In this document: piece after piece, positions 37,574-45,917 of the stretch
Layout of the letters: each line of letters begins with the position of its first letter
How positions within the stretch are numbered: position 1 is the stretch's first letter
NCBI GenBank assembly: GCA_037965595.1
Contig: CP150183.1
Coordinates: forward strand, 372,001-436,000
DNA from: Alkalihalobacillus sp. FSL W8-0930
GTDB lineage: Bacteria; Bacillota; Bacilli; Bacillales; Bacillaceae_D
Direction: 5' to 3'
Length of the DNA stretch: 64,000 nt
The notes under the pieces: generated by a model
What the model saw: the letters and a program-made list of their open reading frames with translations, nothing else
The model's database searches: none
Told to the model about the DNA's origin: nothing
Translations under genes and position numbers: made by a program

Positions 37574-39636
37574 CGTTGTTCGCTCGCCTCGTACTCTGCA
37601 AGTAGCTTCGTTAAATGTCCAGTATGCATGATGTGTAGGCGGTGAAGAGCACGTGTAATCCCAACATAAAGAAGCTTGATATGATCCGTGGTTTGCTGAT
37701 AGCTTTGCTCATCAGCATCAATGATTAGCACAGCATCAAATTCGAGTCCTTTTGAAAGATAGACAGGTAAAATGGAGGTTCCACCCTTATAGGTCTGATC
37801 CTCTGCTTGGATAAATGTCATATCCTTGTGATCCTTTTGTAGCAGCTGGAACAAGTCGGCACATGATGTATGGGTGCGTCCAATAACAGCAATGGTCTGA
37901 TACCCTTCACCTTGCATGGATTGAACCCACATACTAATTTCTTTTACTAACTCATCTTGTTTTACCTGTTCCATCCGGACGGGTTCTCCACTCCGAAACA
38001 CTGGCTCTGCCAGCACCCTGCGCTTAGGGAACTGCTTTAAAAGATGGTTTGAGCATTCAATGATTTCTAGCGTAGATCGATAGCTTTTGTTCATTTCAAA
38101 ATAAGCGGTTTTCTGCTCGCCAAACAAATCCTTAAATGCTGACCATTCGTCAATTCCTTGTACGCTATGGATTCCTTGTGATAAGTCCCCAAGGATTGTA
38201 AAGGATTGACCACGTGTTTGCTCTTTTAAAATGGCGATTTGGTAAGGAGAAAAATCTTGTGCTTCGTCGATAACAACATGATCAAACCGTTTATCTTTCT
38301 CAAAACCAATCCACTTATGATAGATATGAAGTAAAGGAGCAAGATCCTCAGGCTCAATTTGTTGTTCGAAAAGCGAGAGTCCCTGGCTTTTTAAAATGTG
38401 AAGATAGAGCTGGAACGGTGTTCGTTTCTTCATCTTCGCTACATACTTTCTAGCTTGTTCCAAGGCATGCTTCCGCAACTCCTGTTGTTCTTTTTGGTCC
38501 AGGTGATGCTGTTGTTTTACTTCGATTTCAATCCACCGTTTCATACGCGCCTTCAAGCGCTCTTGTTTGCCTTGGACCGGAGAATGTAGGAAATCTGTGT
38601 TGCGCCATTGGGAGATGGTCTCATGAGTGATCACAGCGCCTTCCCAAGGGGTAAAGTCAGTTGTAGGAAACAAGCTTTCTTCTAATACCTCTAACTCCCG
38701 ATCAATCTTTTCCTTAAAGGCAATGGAGCCTTTAAACTGTGTCGCCGCGTCTATAGAAGAGTCAGACTGCTCAAAGCGTTTTTGTAGCTTATTTGTTTGA
38801 TTGGCTAATTGAATAGCAGGATCATCAAGCACACTTAAAGCCCATTCGCTAAAAGTTGTTTGTTGAATATGACCCACACCTAATTCAGGAAGAACCTGCG
38901 ATATGTAATCTAAAAACATCGCATTGGGCGCAAAGATAATCATGTTATCTGCCTGCATTTGTTCACGGTACTCATATAGTAAATATGCCAGTCTGTGCAA
39001 TGCCACGGTTGTTTTACCACTTCCGGCGACTCCTTGAATAATGACAGCCTGATTTTTTTGGTGGCGGATGATCTCGTTTTGTTCTCCTTGAATGGTTGAA
39101 ACGATGTCCTGCAAACGATTATCCTTCTGCTCTCCAAGCTTATAAAGAAGGAATTCATCTCCGCCACTGCTTATGGTTTCACCTTGCTTATAGCTATCAA
39201 CTACCCGCATCAATTCTTGTTCGCGGATCATAATGTTGCGTTTCAGTTCAATTGTGCCATCAATGATGCCTTCCGGCGCTTCGTAATACACGTCATCCTC
39301 ACTGCCGGAAAAGGCATAGAAGAGACTGGAAACAGGTGCCCGCCAATCAACAACAAGAACTTCACCTGATTGATCATCATGAACGCCTGCTTTTCCGATG
39401 TATAAGGGGGTAGCTTCAGACTTTCCATACTCCTCAAAATCCAACCGTCCAAAGTACGGCTCCTCCGTTGCCTTCTTAATGACTTGTCGCTGTCGTTCGC
39501 GACTATCTTCAAGGACTTGCTCATTAAAATCATCTCCTCGGTACCGGGGAAGACCTTCAAGTTGTTCTTGGTAGCTTTTGATCTTTGTCAGTTTCATGCG
39601 TAGAGCAATCTGTTCCTCTTGATATGACTCATACAT
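37570..39636 (-). CDS. helD: HelD-type UvrD-like helicase, RNA polymerase recycling factor
   Basis: The 688-aa protein is a little shorter than B. subtilis HelD (about 774). It has an N-terminal coiled-coil and the segment GKAGVHDDQSGEVLVVDWRAPVSSLFY near residues 84-110. Walker A is GVAGSGKTTVALHRLAYLL near 204, FDHVVIDEAQDFSPYQ is motif II, and the C-terminal helicase motifs are KGLEFDAVLIIDAD and KLLYVGITRALHRL. HelD removes stalled RNA polymerase from nucleic acid using ATP. AAGGAGGCGAT precedes the ATG. It is coupled to the APH-like gene. Confidence 0.92.
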   Translation of the reverse strand: MYESYQEEQIALRMKLTKIKSYQEQLEGLPRYRGDDFNEQVLEDSRERQRQVIKKATEEPYFGRLDFEEYGKSEATPLYIGKAGVHDDQSGEVLVVDWRAPVSSLFYAFSGSEDDVYYEAPEGIIDGTIELKRNIMIREQELMRVVDSYKQGETISSGGDEFLLYKLGEQKDNRLQDIVSTIQGEQNEIIRHQKNQAVIIQGVAGSGKTTVALHRLAYLLYEYREQMQADNMIIFAPNAMFLDYISQVLPELGVGHIQQTTFSEWALSVLDDPAIQLANQTNKLQKRFEQSDSSIDAATQFKGSIAFKEKIDRELEVLEESLFPTTDFTPWEGAVITHETISQWRNTDFLHSPVQGKQERLKARMKRWIEIEVKQQHHLDQKEQQELRKHALEQARKYVAKMKKRTPFQLYLHILKSQGLSLFEQQIEPEDLAPLLHIYHKWIGFEKDKRFDHVVIDEAQDFSPYQIAILKEQTRGQSFTILGDLSQGIHSVQGIDEWSAFKDLFGEQKTAYFEMNKSYRSTLEIIECSNHLLKQFPKRRVLAEPVFRSGEPVRMEQVKQDELVKEISMWVQSMQGEGYQTIAVIGRTHTSCADLFQLLQKDHKDMTFIQAEDQTYKGGTSILPVYLSKGLEFDAVLIIDADEQSYQQTTDHIKLLYVGITRALHRLHIMHTGHLTKLLAEYEASEQR

Positions 39637-39759
39637 TCAATCGCCTCCTTCTAGAACTATTTTGGGTGAATTGTCAAAAAAAATATAGACTTATATTTAA
39701 AAATTTGCTAAGCTACATACTATACAACTGCCAAAAATAATTAATACATATATTGGAAA

Positions 39760-39789
39760 AGAGATGCCTGTCTAAGGTGTCTCTTTTTT
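39760..39789 (+). terminator. Orphan terminator hairpin upstream of the kinase operon
   Basis: AGAGATGCC pairs with GGTGTCTCT (two wobble pairs) and is followed by T6. No plus-strand gene lies upstream, so it could end a short RNA or act as an attenuator in the leader of the 39851 operon. Confidence 0.6.
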
Positions 39790-39850
39790 CACGTTTGTTT
39801 CGGATATTCTAAGACTTGAGAGTAAATCCTACCATAAAGGAGTGGTAGAA

Positions 39851-40309
39851 TTGAAATGGAGAAAAAACGGGTTACTAGGTATGATTGCTTTCGTATTGTT
39901 GTTGATCACTGCGAATCCGGGACAAGCCGTTACCTTTAAGGATCTTCCTCAGGTGCAGGAATCGGATCATTGGATTGTGTCACTGAAGGAACCAACGAAT
40001 GACTCACGAATCCAAAAGCCGAATCCGAAAGCATTTGATACGTATGAGCTTGAAGTGGAGAATAAGAAAGGTGACATGGGGGCTGTGATCGTTCGAGCGT
40101 ATCGGGATGAACCTGATACAGATGTGAGGTATGGCCTTGCGATCATGGATGAACAACAAACAAAAGGCTTACTTACACTTGGAGGAGCGGCTACTTACTC
40201 AGCTATGTCCGTTACTAAGAAAGCAAAACAAATTGAGATCGATGTACTTTGGACGACTGGAATAGAAGGCGACCGACCATATAAGGAAACGTTTATTTTT
40301 AAACAGTAA
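39851..40309 (+). CDS. Secreted hypothetical protein, first gene of kinase operon
   Basis: The 152-aa protein has a clear signal peptide: MKWRKN, a hydrophobic core GLLGMIAFVLLLITA, then a possible cleavage site after GQA. The mature part (about 127 aa) is a beta-rich domain without Cys or metal motif. TTG 39851 is used because AAAGGAG is placed eight bases upstream; a GTG at 39842 overlaps that site. Its stop overlaps the earliest possible start of the histidine kinase gene, so they form one operon. The family is not recognised. Confidence 0.7.
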   Translation: MKWRKNGLLGMIAFVLLLITANPGQAVTFKDLPQVQESDHWIVSLKEPTNDSRIQKPNPKAFDTYELEVENKKGDMGAVIVRAYRDEPDTDVRYGLAIMDEQQTKGLLTLGGAATYSAMSVTKKAKQIEIDVLWTTGIEGDRPYKETFIFKQ

Positions 40310-40359
40310 TGACCTTGTTCACTTATGATACACTAAGGGAAAAAGTGGAGGGACCCGTT

Positions 40360-41751
40360 GTGGATATTCTTCGCGCATTAAAAGAAATGTCAAAAACACT
40401 AAACGAAGGAACAGATGTGACGTCTATGCTGACGCCTGTCCTGACTAAGATTTTGCAAGTAACTGGCTTATCGAGTGGCTGGATTTTTCTGATTGATCAA
40501 AAGGGAAACCATACGCTTGTGGCAGAGTCGAATGTACCTGAAGCGCTAGCGTGTGCAGAGGGACGATTGCTTAAAAAAGGAGGCTGCTGGTGTAAACGCC
40601 AGTTCCTAAATGGTGAGTTAACAAAAGCAGTCAATATGCTTGAATGTCAGCGTTTGGAGCATGCAGTTGATCAGGAGCTCGGAGATACAAATGATCTTAC
40701 TCATCACGCAACGATTCCGATCCATGCTGGTGACGAGCCGATTGGTATCCTTAATGTGGCTTCACCTGGAAAGATTCATTTTAAAGAAGACGAACTTAAC
40801 ATACTTGAAACGATTGGATATCAAATAGGAACGGCAATAAAAAGAGTGAAATTGTATGAACAAGAAGCGAAACGAGCGCTTGAGTACAGTCAATTAAGCT
40901 CTTTTCTACAGCGTTTACATACACTCTCTTATAAAAGCTCTGATCAAATACTGATGAGTGAATTCATACATACGTTTCAACTAAAACCAGAAGATGTAGA
41001 TGTGACATTACCAATTGAACATCTAGCCTTTCTACATGAGAAACAACTAAGCCAAGAGCTCAGGGCGCATCTTCAGGAGCACCTTTGTCTGTTTAAAGAA
41101 AGACAGCGACTTCTTGAACTTGAAGAACAACTCACTCAACAAAAAGAGAGAGAGAAGCTAGCTCATGATTTGCATGACTCCGTTAACCAACTACTGTTTT
41201 CTTTGCAATTACGTCTAAAAGGATTATCTATGCGTCTGACAGAGCCTTCATTAAAAGAAGAGCTTCGAAGCTTAACGGATATTGTTCAAGAGGCACTCAA
41301 GGGCGTAAAAGAAGTTATTCAAGTACGCCGCTCAACTGGAGAAGAGCTTGATTTATCTAAGCAAATTCTCAGGTACGGGCAGCTTGTTGGAGTAAGAGTT
41401 GAACTCTTACATGATCAGTTGGTAACGTTCAGTGAAAAGGAACAAAAAGAGGTTTATCGTATCGTACAAGAAGCGATAAATAATACGAAAAAACATGCAG
41501 GCACAGAAGAAGTACAAATTTCCATACAGAACGATCATCAGCAACGAAAAATACAGATTAAAGATGCAGGTAGAGGCTTTGATGAACAAAAGGGTATTCT
41601 TCTAGACACGATCGGACTTAAAGGCATCCGCCTTCGAGCGCAGAAAATAAATGGAATCGCTACATTATCAACAAAAGAAGGATTAGGGACAACATGGGAA
41701 ATCGTTTTCCCTGGGGAAGGGAGCAACCTAGATGAACCTATTAATCGTTGA
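40360..41751 (+). CDS. GAF-domain sensor histidine kinase (AirS/YhcY type, four Cys)
   Basis: The soluble 463-aa kinase has no membrane segment. An N-terminal GAF domain (about 15-165) holds four cysteines, Cys65, Cys76, Cys78 and Cys96 (EALACAEG, GGCWCKRQF, NMLECQRL), the arrangement seen in the [2Fe-2S] redox sensor AirS. A HisKA_3 domain carries His272 in LAHDLHDSVNQ, followed by an HATPase_c domain (EAINNTKKHA, DAGRGFD, GLKGIRLRA). GTG 40360 follows GTGGAGGG; an ATG at 40309 is possible. It overlaps the response regulator by 20 bases. Confidence 0.88.
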   Translation: MDILRALKEMSKTLNEGTDVTSMLTPVLTKILQVTGLSSGWIFLIDQKGNHTLVAESNVPEALACAEGRLLKKGGCWCKRQFLNGELTKAVNMLECQRLEHAVDQELGDTNDLTHHATIPIHAGDEPIGILNVASPGKIHFKEDELNILETIGYQIGTAIKRVKLYEQEAKRALEYSQLSSFLQRLHTLSYKSSDQILMSEFIHTFQLKPEDVDVTLPIEHLAFLHEKQLSQELRAHLQEHLCLFKERQRLLELEEQLTQQKEREKLAHDLHDSVNQLLFSLQLRLKGLSMRLTEPSLKEELRSLTDIVQEALKGVKEVIQVRRSTGEELDLSKQILRYGQLVGVRVELLHDQLVTFSEKEQKEVYRIVQEAINNTKKHAGTEEVQISIQNDHQQRKIQIKDAGRGFDEQKGILLDTIGLKGIRLRAQKINGIATLSTKEGLGTTWEIVFPGEGSNLDEPINR

Positions 41752-42373
41752 TGATCACCAGATGGTTCGTAAGGGGTTAGTTTATTTCTTAGAAGCTATC
41801 CCAGCGTTTCAAATTGTAGCAGAGGCTACAAACGGTCAAGAAGCGATCGATTTATATGATCAACACAAGCCTGATGTCGTTTTGATGGATATTGATATGC
41901 CCGTTCTAAATGGGATTCAAGCAACAACAAAGATCAAAGCAAGGTGGCCAGCTGCACGAATCCTTATTGTAACAAGCTTTGCTGATCAGGATTATGTGAT
42001 CCCCGCTCTACAGGCTGGAGCATCGGGCTATCAGCTGAAGGATGTAGAGCCAGAAGAGCTTGTTGAAACAATCAATGCAGTGTATAAAGGTGAAAATAAA
42101 CTGCATCCACACGTCATGAAGCATGTTCTGTCGCATGTAACCTATGACTCTACGAAACAACGATTAAACAGTTTAACAGAAAGAGAAGTGGATGTACTTA
42201 AGGAAATTAGTACAGGTAAGAGTAATAAAGACATTGCCGAAGCTCTTTTTATCTCAGAAAAAACGGTGAAAACACATATATCCAACCTGTTGTCCAAGCT
42301 GGAGCTTGCTGACAGAACCCAGGCAGCCTTATTCGCCATTCAGGCTGGGATTGCAAAGCCTATTATTTTATAG
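41732..42373 (+). CDS. NarL/FixJ-type response regulator (AirR/YhcZ type)
   Basis: The 213-aa regulator has a receiver domain with acidic pocket IVDDH and phospho-acceptor Asp53 in VVLMDIDMP, Thr/Ser at VTSFAD and Lys in GYQLKD. A LuxR-type helix-turn-helix (LTEREVDVLKEISTGKSNKDIAEALFISEKTVKTHISN) ends the protein. It is the cognate partner of the GAF kinase, overlapping its gene by 20 bases. AirR relatives control respiration and redox genes, which is only suggested here. Confidence 0.93.
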   Translation: MNLLIVDDHQMVRKGLVYFLEAIPAFQIVAEATNGQEAIDLYDQHKPDVVLMDIDMPVLNGIQATTKIKARWPAARILIVTSFADQDYVIPALQAGASGYQLKDVEPEELVETINAVYKGENKLHPHVMKHVLSHVTYDSTKQRLNSLTEREVDVLKEISTGKSNKDIAEALFISEKTVKTHISNLLSKLELADRTQAALFAIQAGIAKPIIL

Positions 42374-42387
42374 AAGGAGAATCATGA

Positions 42388-42678
42388 ATGAAGCAATATC
42401 GGTGGTTAATTGGAGTTGGAGTAAGCGCGCTTATTGTGGTCCTAGGTTTTTTGATTAGAATTGAAGTGGATTCACCAGCAGATGAGACGGTCATTATCGA
42501 CTATACATTAACAGAGTACAGCGCCCCAGCTTGTTTTGATGATGCCGGGTTTACGAATAACATTGACGATGCGACGTATGGGGAGATGGAGAACTCGGCG
42601 TTTTCTCCAGAATCGAAGTGTACGAGGGATGCATTTCAATCAGAATCGGTCCCCTTGTGGTTCTGGTATTTTAGATGA
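42388..42678 (+). CDS. Small exported hypothetical protein (96 aa)
   Basis: It begins MKQYRWLIGVGVSALIVVLGFLI, a signal anchor or signal peptide. An acidic extracytoplasmic part follows with two cysteines (APACFDDAG, ESKCTRD) that could form a disulfide. The start follows GAAGGAGAATC. It lies 14 bases after the response regulator and ends before a terminator, so it is the last gene of the kinase operon. The family is not recognised. Confidence 0.7.
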   Translation: MKQYRWLIGVGVSALIVVLGFLIRIEVDSPADETVIIDYTLTEYSAPACFDDAGFTNNIDDATYGEMENSAFSPESKCTRDAFQSESVPLWFWYFR

Positions 42679-42702
42679 TTTTTGACATAGAATAAAGCAA
42701 GT

Positions 42703-42744
42703 AAGGATCATTGATTCAGTCTGAGAATCAGTGGTCCTTTTTTT
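42703..42744 (+). terminator. Terminator of the kinase operon
   Basis: AAGGATCATTGATTC (42703-42717) pairs with GAATCAGTGGTCCTT (42724-42738), followed by T7. Confidence 0.9.
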
Positions 42745-42861
42745 CGTTATTTCTCATTCCATCTACATCAAAAGTCTGAGAGAAGATCCATCCTTTGTGG
42801 CTATTTGGGGTCAGATTAGATTGGTACATTAAATGTACAGAATAGCTAGGGGGAATGGAAC

Positions 42862-43254
42862 ATGAATGCTACACAAATACGAATCGCACGACCAACGGAT
42901 CAATTAGAGCGTATCATCGAATTTTATGAGAAGGGTTTAGGATTAAAACAAATTGGCTCCTTTCAAAAGCATAGTGGCTACAATGGGGTGATGTATGGGT
43001 TACCTGATGCTACGTATCACCTCGAATTCACACAACATATCGAGGGCAGCCCTTGCCCGGCACCAACAAAAGATAATCTACTCGTCTTTTATGTACCTGA
43101 GTATGAGGAGATCAAACAGGTAGCAGAACGATTGAACAAGCTAAGGTATGGAGAGGTGGAACCTGAGAATCCATATTGGAAGGAGCTAGGCATCACAATC
43201 GAAGACCCGGATGGCTGGCGAATTGTCCTCATGAATACAAAGGGATTGCAGTAA
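42862..43254 (+). CDS. VOC-family protein (glyoxalase/dioxygenase fold)
   Basis: The 130-aa single VOC module starts TQIRIARPTDQLERIIEFYEKGLGLKQIGSF and ends with GITIEDPDGWRIVLMN. The metal-type residues are an early Arg/His position, YHLEFTQH and the terminal Glu/Asp region. VOC proteins bind divalent metal and act on diverse small molecules, including antibiotic modification; no substrate is predictable. AGGGGGA precedes the ATG. Only one base separates it from the MFS gene, indicating an operon. Confidence 0.88.
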   Translation: MNATQIRIARPTDQLERIIEFYEKGLGLKQIGSFQKHSGYNGVMYGLPDATYHLEFTQHIEGSPCPAPTKDNLLVFYVPEYEEIKQVAERLNKLRYGEVEPENPYWKELGITIEDPDGWRIVLMNTKGLQ

Positions 43255-43255
43255 A

Positions 43256-44503
43256 TTGAACGGGCTGTGGAACAATCGAAACGCAGTCGTCTTACTCGGG
43301 GCAAATCTCTTTGCATCAATTGGGATGGGTATCTTAAGTTTAGGAGTCGCTTGGTTGCTTGTAGACAGGCAAGGTGGAGAGAAACTACTTGGAATCGTCA
43401 TGATCGCCACAACCATCTTGTTATTCTTAACGGCTCCGTTAATTGGTGTGATGATCGATCGATTTTCACGAAGAAATATTATGAGGGGGAACCAATGGTT
43501 TGTGTTGCTTCTCGTTACACCGATTGCAGTGTCCGCATCCATTAATCAAGGATTAGCAACGTGGCAGCTCGTTTTATTGTATGTAGTTTCAGTTGCGTAT
43601 TATGGCGTTCACTACCCCAACATGCTGGCTTACGTCCAACAGCTCTTTGATAAAGGGAAACATGGTTCAATGAATGGCTTACTGGAAGTTCAATCTCAGT
43701 CTGCAAGTATGATTGCAGGGGGAGTAGGCGGTGTATTGTTTCAATTTATTGAACCGTCTCGTGTTCTTTTAGTAGTGGCCCTTGGTAGTCTAATTAGCTT
43801 GAGTCTGATTCACAACTTACCGAAAGATCAGCCTTTCAAGATCAAAAAGGTTGATCAGGTTCCAAAAGTGACAGAAAGGAACGTAGGACTGACCTTTATA
43901 AAGCAGAACCTCGCATTCAGTTTGGTTATCCTCTCGTTGCTCATCCCGTTTGTCACATTAATGGTAGGGAACTACTTACGACCAGTCTATCTAAATCAAA
44001 CGCTTCAGGTTGATGCCTCCATCTATGGTTATACTAACATGCTTTATTCGCTTGGTGCTTGCATGGCGGGAGTGTTTGTTACTTGGCTGTTTGCTCGTTT
44101 TGGACCATGGGCTGCGGTGATTGTATCAGTTGGTTTTTATACGAGTTCGCTTTTTTTCATTGCCCTTATACAGTTCGTTCCACTCTTTTTGCTTTTGCAA
44201 CTCTTTCAAGGTCTTGGAAATGCGGGCAGTCGAATTTGTAAACAAACGATCATGATGGCGAGAATTGATAACTCTCGGATTGGTCGTGTGAACGGAGTGT
44301 TCGACGCAATAGGGATGGGAGTTCGAGTGATCCTTCTTTTGCTATTCACCGTCTCGATGGACTGGTTTAGCACGCAGCTCGCTTTTCTTAGCATGGCCAT
44401 TATATCAAGCGGTGCAATACTTATGATCATCGCAAATAGGTCACAGCTGGCCTTTGGATTAAAAAGGAACACTCAGTCAAAGCCTGTAAGGGGGGCTTCA
44501 TGA
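43256..44503 (+). CDS. MFS transporter (putative efflux, MdfA/Bmr-like 12-helix type)
   Basis: The 415-aa protein has about twelve helices. The first loop reads DRFSRRNIMRGNQ (MFS motif A-like GVMIDRFSRR) and the N-terminus NRNAVVLLGANLFASIGMGILSLGVAWLL is typical of drug/H+ antiporters. It starts with TTG one base after the VOC stop, with AAAGGGA as a weak ribosome site in the VOC end. The pairing with a VOC protein suggests a compound-handling unit. The last bases overlap a small downstream ORF. Confidence 0.88.
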   Translation: MNGLWNNRNAVVLLGANLFASIGMGILSLGVAWLLVDRQGGEKLLGIVMIATTILLFLTAPLIGVMIDRFSRRNIMRGNQWFVLLLVTPIAVSASINQGLATWQLVLLYVVSVAYYGVHYPNMLAYVQQLFDKGKHGSMNGLLEVQSQSASMIAGGVGGVLFQFIEPSRVLLVVALGSLISLSLIHNLPKDQPFKIKKVDQVPKVTERNVGLTFIKQNLAFSLVILSLLIPFVTLMVGNYLRPVYLNQTLQVDASIYGYTNMLYSLGACMAGVFVTWLFARFGPWAAVIVSVGFYTSSLFFIALIQFVPLFLLLQLFQGLGNAGSRICKQTIMMARIDNSRIGRVNGVFDAIGMGVRVILLLLFTVSMDWFSTQLAFLSMAIISSGAILMIIANRSQLAFGLKRNTQSKPVRGAS

Positions 44504-44640
44504 TGCTGGATATATATAAGCAGTGGGCTATTGATAAAAGGCATAAGTACATGCGAGAGTCAAATGAAGCTCGTTTAGCGAAATGTCTTAGCCTAAAGAA
44601 GAGGTCTTTCTTTCAATGGGTGAAGGGATTGCGGAAATGA
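44500..44640 (+). CDS. Small basic protein overlapping the MFS stop (46 aa)
   Basis: ATGATG at 44500-44505 overlaps the MFS stop TGA, and AAGGGGGG lies just upstream. The frame encodes MMLDIYKQWAIDKRHKYMRE followed by a Lys/Arg-rich end (LKKRSFFQWVKGLRK). It is an amphipathic, basic, soluble peptide without similarity I recognise. The coupling and ribosome site support expression; short length leaves doubt. Confidence 0.5.
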   Translation: MMLDIYKQWAIDKRHKYMRESNEARLAKCLSLKKRSFFQWVKGLRK

Positions 44641-44724
44641 AAAGGCAGGGACATAAATTAAATGAATGAGGAAATAACGAATAATACGATTCGACTATTC
44701 ATCATTCGTGTGTGTTAAAAAAAC

Positions 44725-44846
44725 GAGCGGAAGGAGAACCCGAGACTCCTATGGAACAGAACGTGGTGAAGACACTGCAGCGGCGCTTTTCCCGCGGAAG
44801 GGGCTGAGGCCGTTCCCATGGAAAGCGAGGGTTCTCCTGTAGCGGA
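44725..44846 (+). repeat. Dispersed structured element, copy B
   Basis: Same element as copies A and C. The outer stem is GGAGAACCC (44733-44741) with GGGTTCTCC (44829-44837). The inner stem is GAACG (44759-44763) with CGTTC (44811-44815), next to ATGG/CCAT. An imperfect AT-rich hairpin at about 44676-44710 (ACGAATAAT/ATCATTCGT) precedes it, as before the other copies. Confidence 0.88.
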
Positions 44847-44866
44847 TATATTACTAAGTTCGTGTT

Positions 44867-44950
44867 TTATTTCTCAGTTAATCCATCTTCCTGACATCCA
44901 AAGAGAATGATACACACACTAAAAACAAGCAAAACAAGTGATCTTCTCAC
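44867..44950 (-). CDS. Very small putative lipoprotein (27 aa)
   Basis: The minus-strand frame from GTG at 44950 to TAA at 44867 encodes MRRSLVLLVFSVCIILFGC followed by QEDGLTEK. This is a complete lipoprotein signal with lipobox LFGC and a mature part of only nine residues. GAGGTGG is five to seven bases upstream of the GTG. Entericidin-like or peptide-pheromone-precursor lipoproteins have this architecture; the function is unknown. The short length makes chance occurrence possible. Confidence 0.45.
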   Translation of the reverse strand: MRRSLVLLVFSVCIILFGCQEDGLTEK

Positions 44951-45006
44951 ATCAACCACCTCATATGTTTTTCTATGATTATACGATAATATGGAAATAG
45001 TTTGTT

Positions 45007-45042
45007 AAAAAAGACATGAATTTCTCCGGGGAAATCCATGCC
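45007..45042 (-). terminator. Terminator of the nik-type operon
   Basis: On the minus strand GGCATGGATTTC pairs with GAAATTCATGTC and is followed by T6. Confidence 0.85.
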
Positions 45043-45048
45043 TTCTCT

Positions 45049-45888
45049 TTAATCAAACGTTTGTTTAACAGTCATTCTCTCATTCGGAAGTGGCGCCACT
45101 GTACGGAATCGAGGGTGCTCTGCCAGAATTGATTTTCTTAATTCACTCACTTTTGGGTGGTGTGAAAGTAAAAATTGATCCTTTGATTCGTACAATTCAA
45201 TCAGCTCGCCCTCTTCCATGACACCAATCTGATCAGAGAGAGTGAAAGCTGCTTTAATATCATGTGTAATGAATAAATACGAGAGGTTATATTCATGTTT
45301 TAAGTCAGCCAGTAAGTCTAAGATTAAACTTTTCGTAATCATATCTAAGCTACTGACCGATTCATCTAATACAATAAGCTTAGGCTTTTGAGCGAGTGCC
45401 CGAGCAATTGTTACACGTTGTAGCTGTCCTCCGCTTAGCTCGTGAGGAAAGCGTGTTAATTCATTTTCGCTTAGATTTACACGCTCTAATAGTTCAATTA
45501 CTTGTTTACGCATGTCGCCAGATGAAACTAGTCGATGGTTTTCCATTGGCTCACGAATGATTTGTTCGACGGTCATCCGCGGGTTGACGGCGGAATACGC
45601 ATCTTGGAATACAATTTGAAGATCCTTACGAAGGAGCTTCTCATTTTCCTTTTTGTACATCTCTTTTCCTTGAAACAGAACGTGGCCGGACGATGGGGGA
45701 TGGATGCCAAGAATGACTTTTCCAAGAGTGCTTTTACCCGAACCGCTTGTACCAATTAACCCCAAGCACTTTCCTTCATCGATCCCAAAGGAGATGTTAT
45801 GAAGAACATTTCTCTGTTTTTGTCCAAATGAAAAAAGATTCTTTGATCCGTAGTGAGCATGAACTTGTTTCACTTCTAAAACTCTCAA
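45049..45888 (-). CDS. nikE: Nickel/peptide-type ABC transporter ATPase (NikE/OppF)
   Basis: The 279-aa ATPase has Walker A GTSGSGKST, Q-loop VFQDAYSAVNPRMT, signature LSGGQLQR and Walker B LIVLDESVSSLD. It is the second ATPase of the importer. TTG 45888 is preferred because AGGAGGCG lies eight bases upstream; an ATG at 45921 overlaps the nikD stop as ATGA. The ARHE-to-peptide family cannot be separated by ATPase alone; the name follows the NikA-like binding protein in the operon. Confidence 0.85.
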   Translation of the reverse strand: MRVLEVKQVHAHYGSKNLFSFGQKQRNVLHNISFGIDEGKCLGLIGTSGSGKSTLGKVILGIHPPSSGHVLFQGKEMYKKENEKLLRKDLQIVFQDAYSAVNPRMTVEQIIREPMENHRLVSSGDMRKQVIELLERVNLSENELTRFPHELSGGQLQRVTIARALAQKPKLIVLDESVSSLDMITKSLILDLLADLKHEYNLSYLFITHDIKAAFTLSDQIGVMEEGELIELYESKDQFLLSHHPKVSELRKSILAEHPRFRTVAPLPNERMTVKQTFD

Positions 45889-45917
45889 AATGTAACGCCT
45901 CCTTGGCCTAAAGGGAA

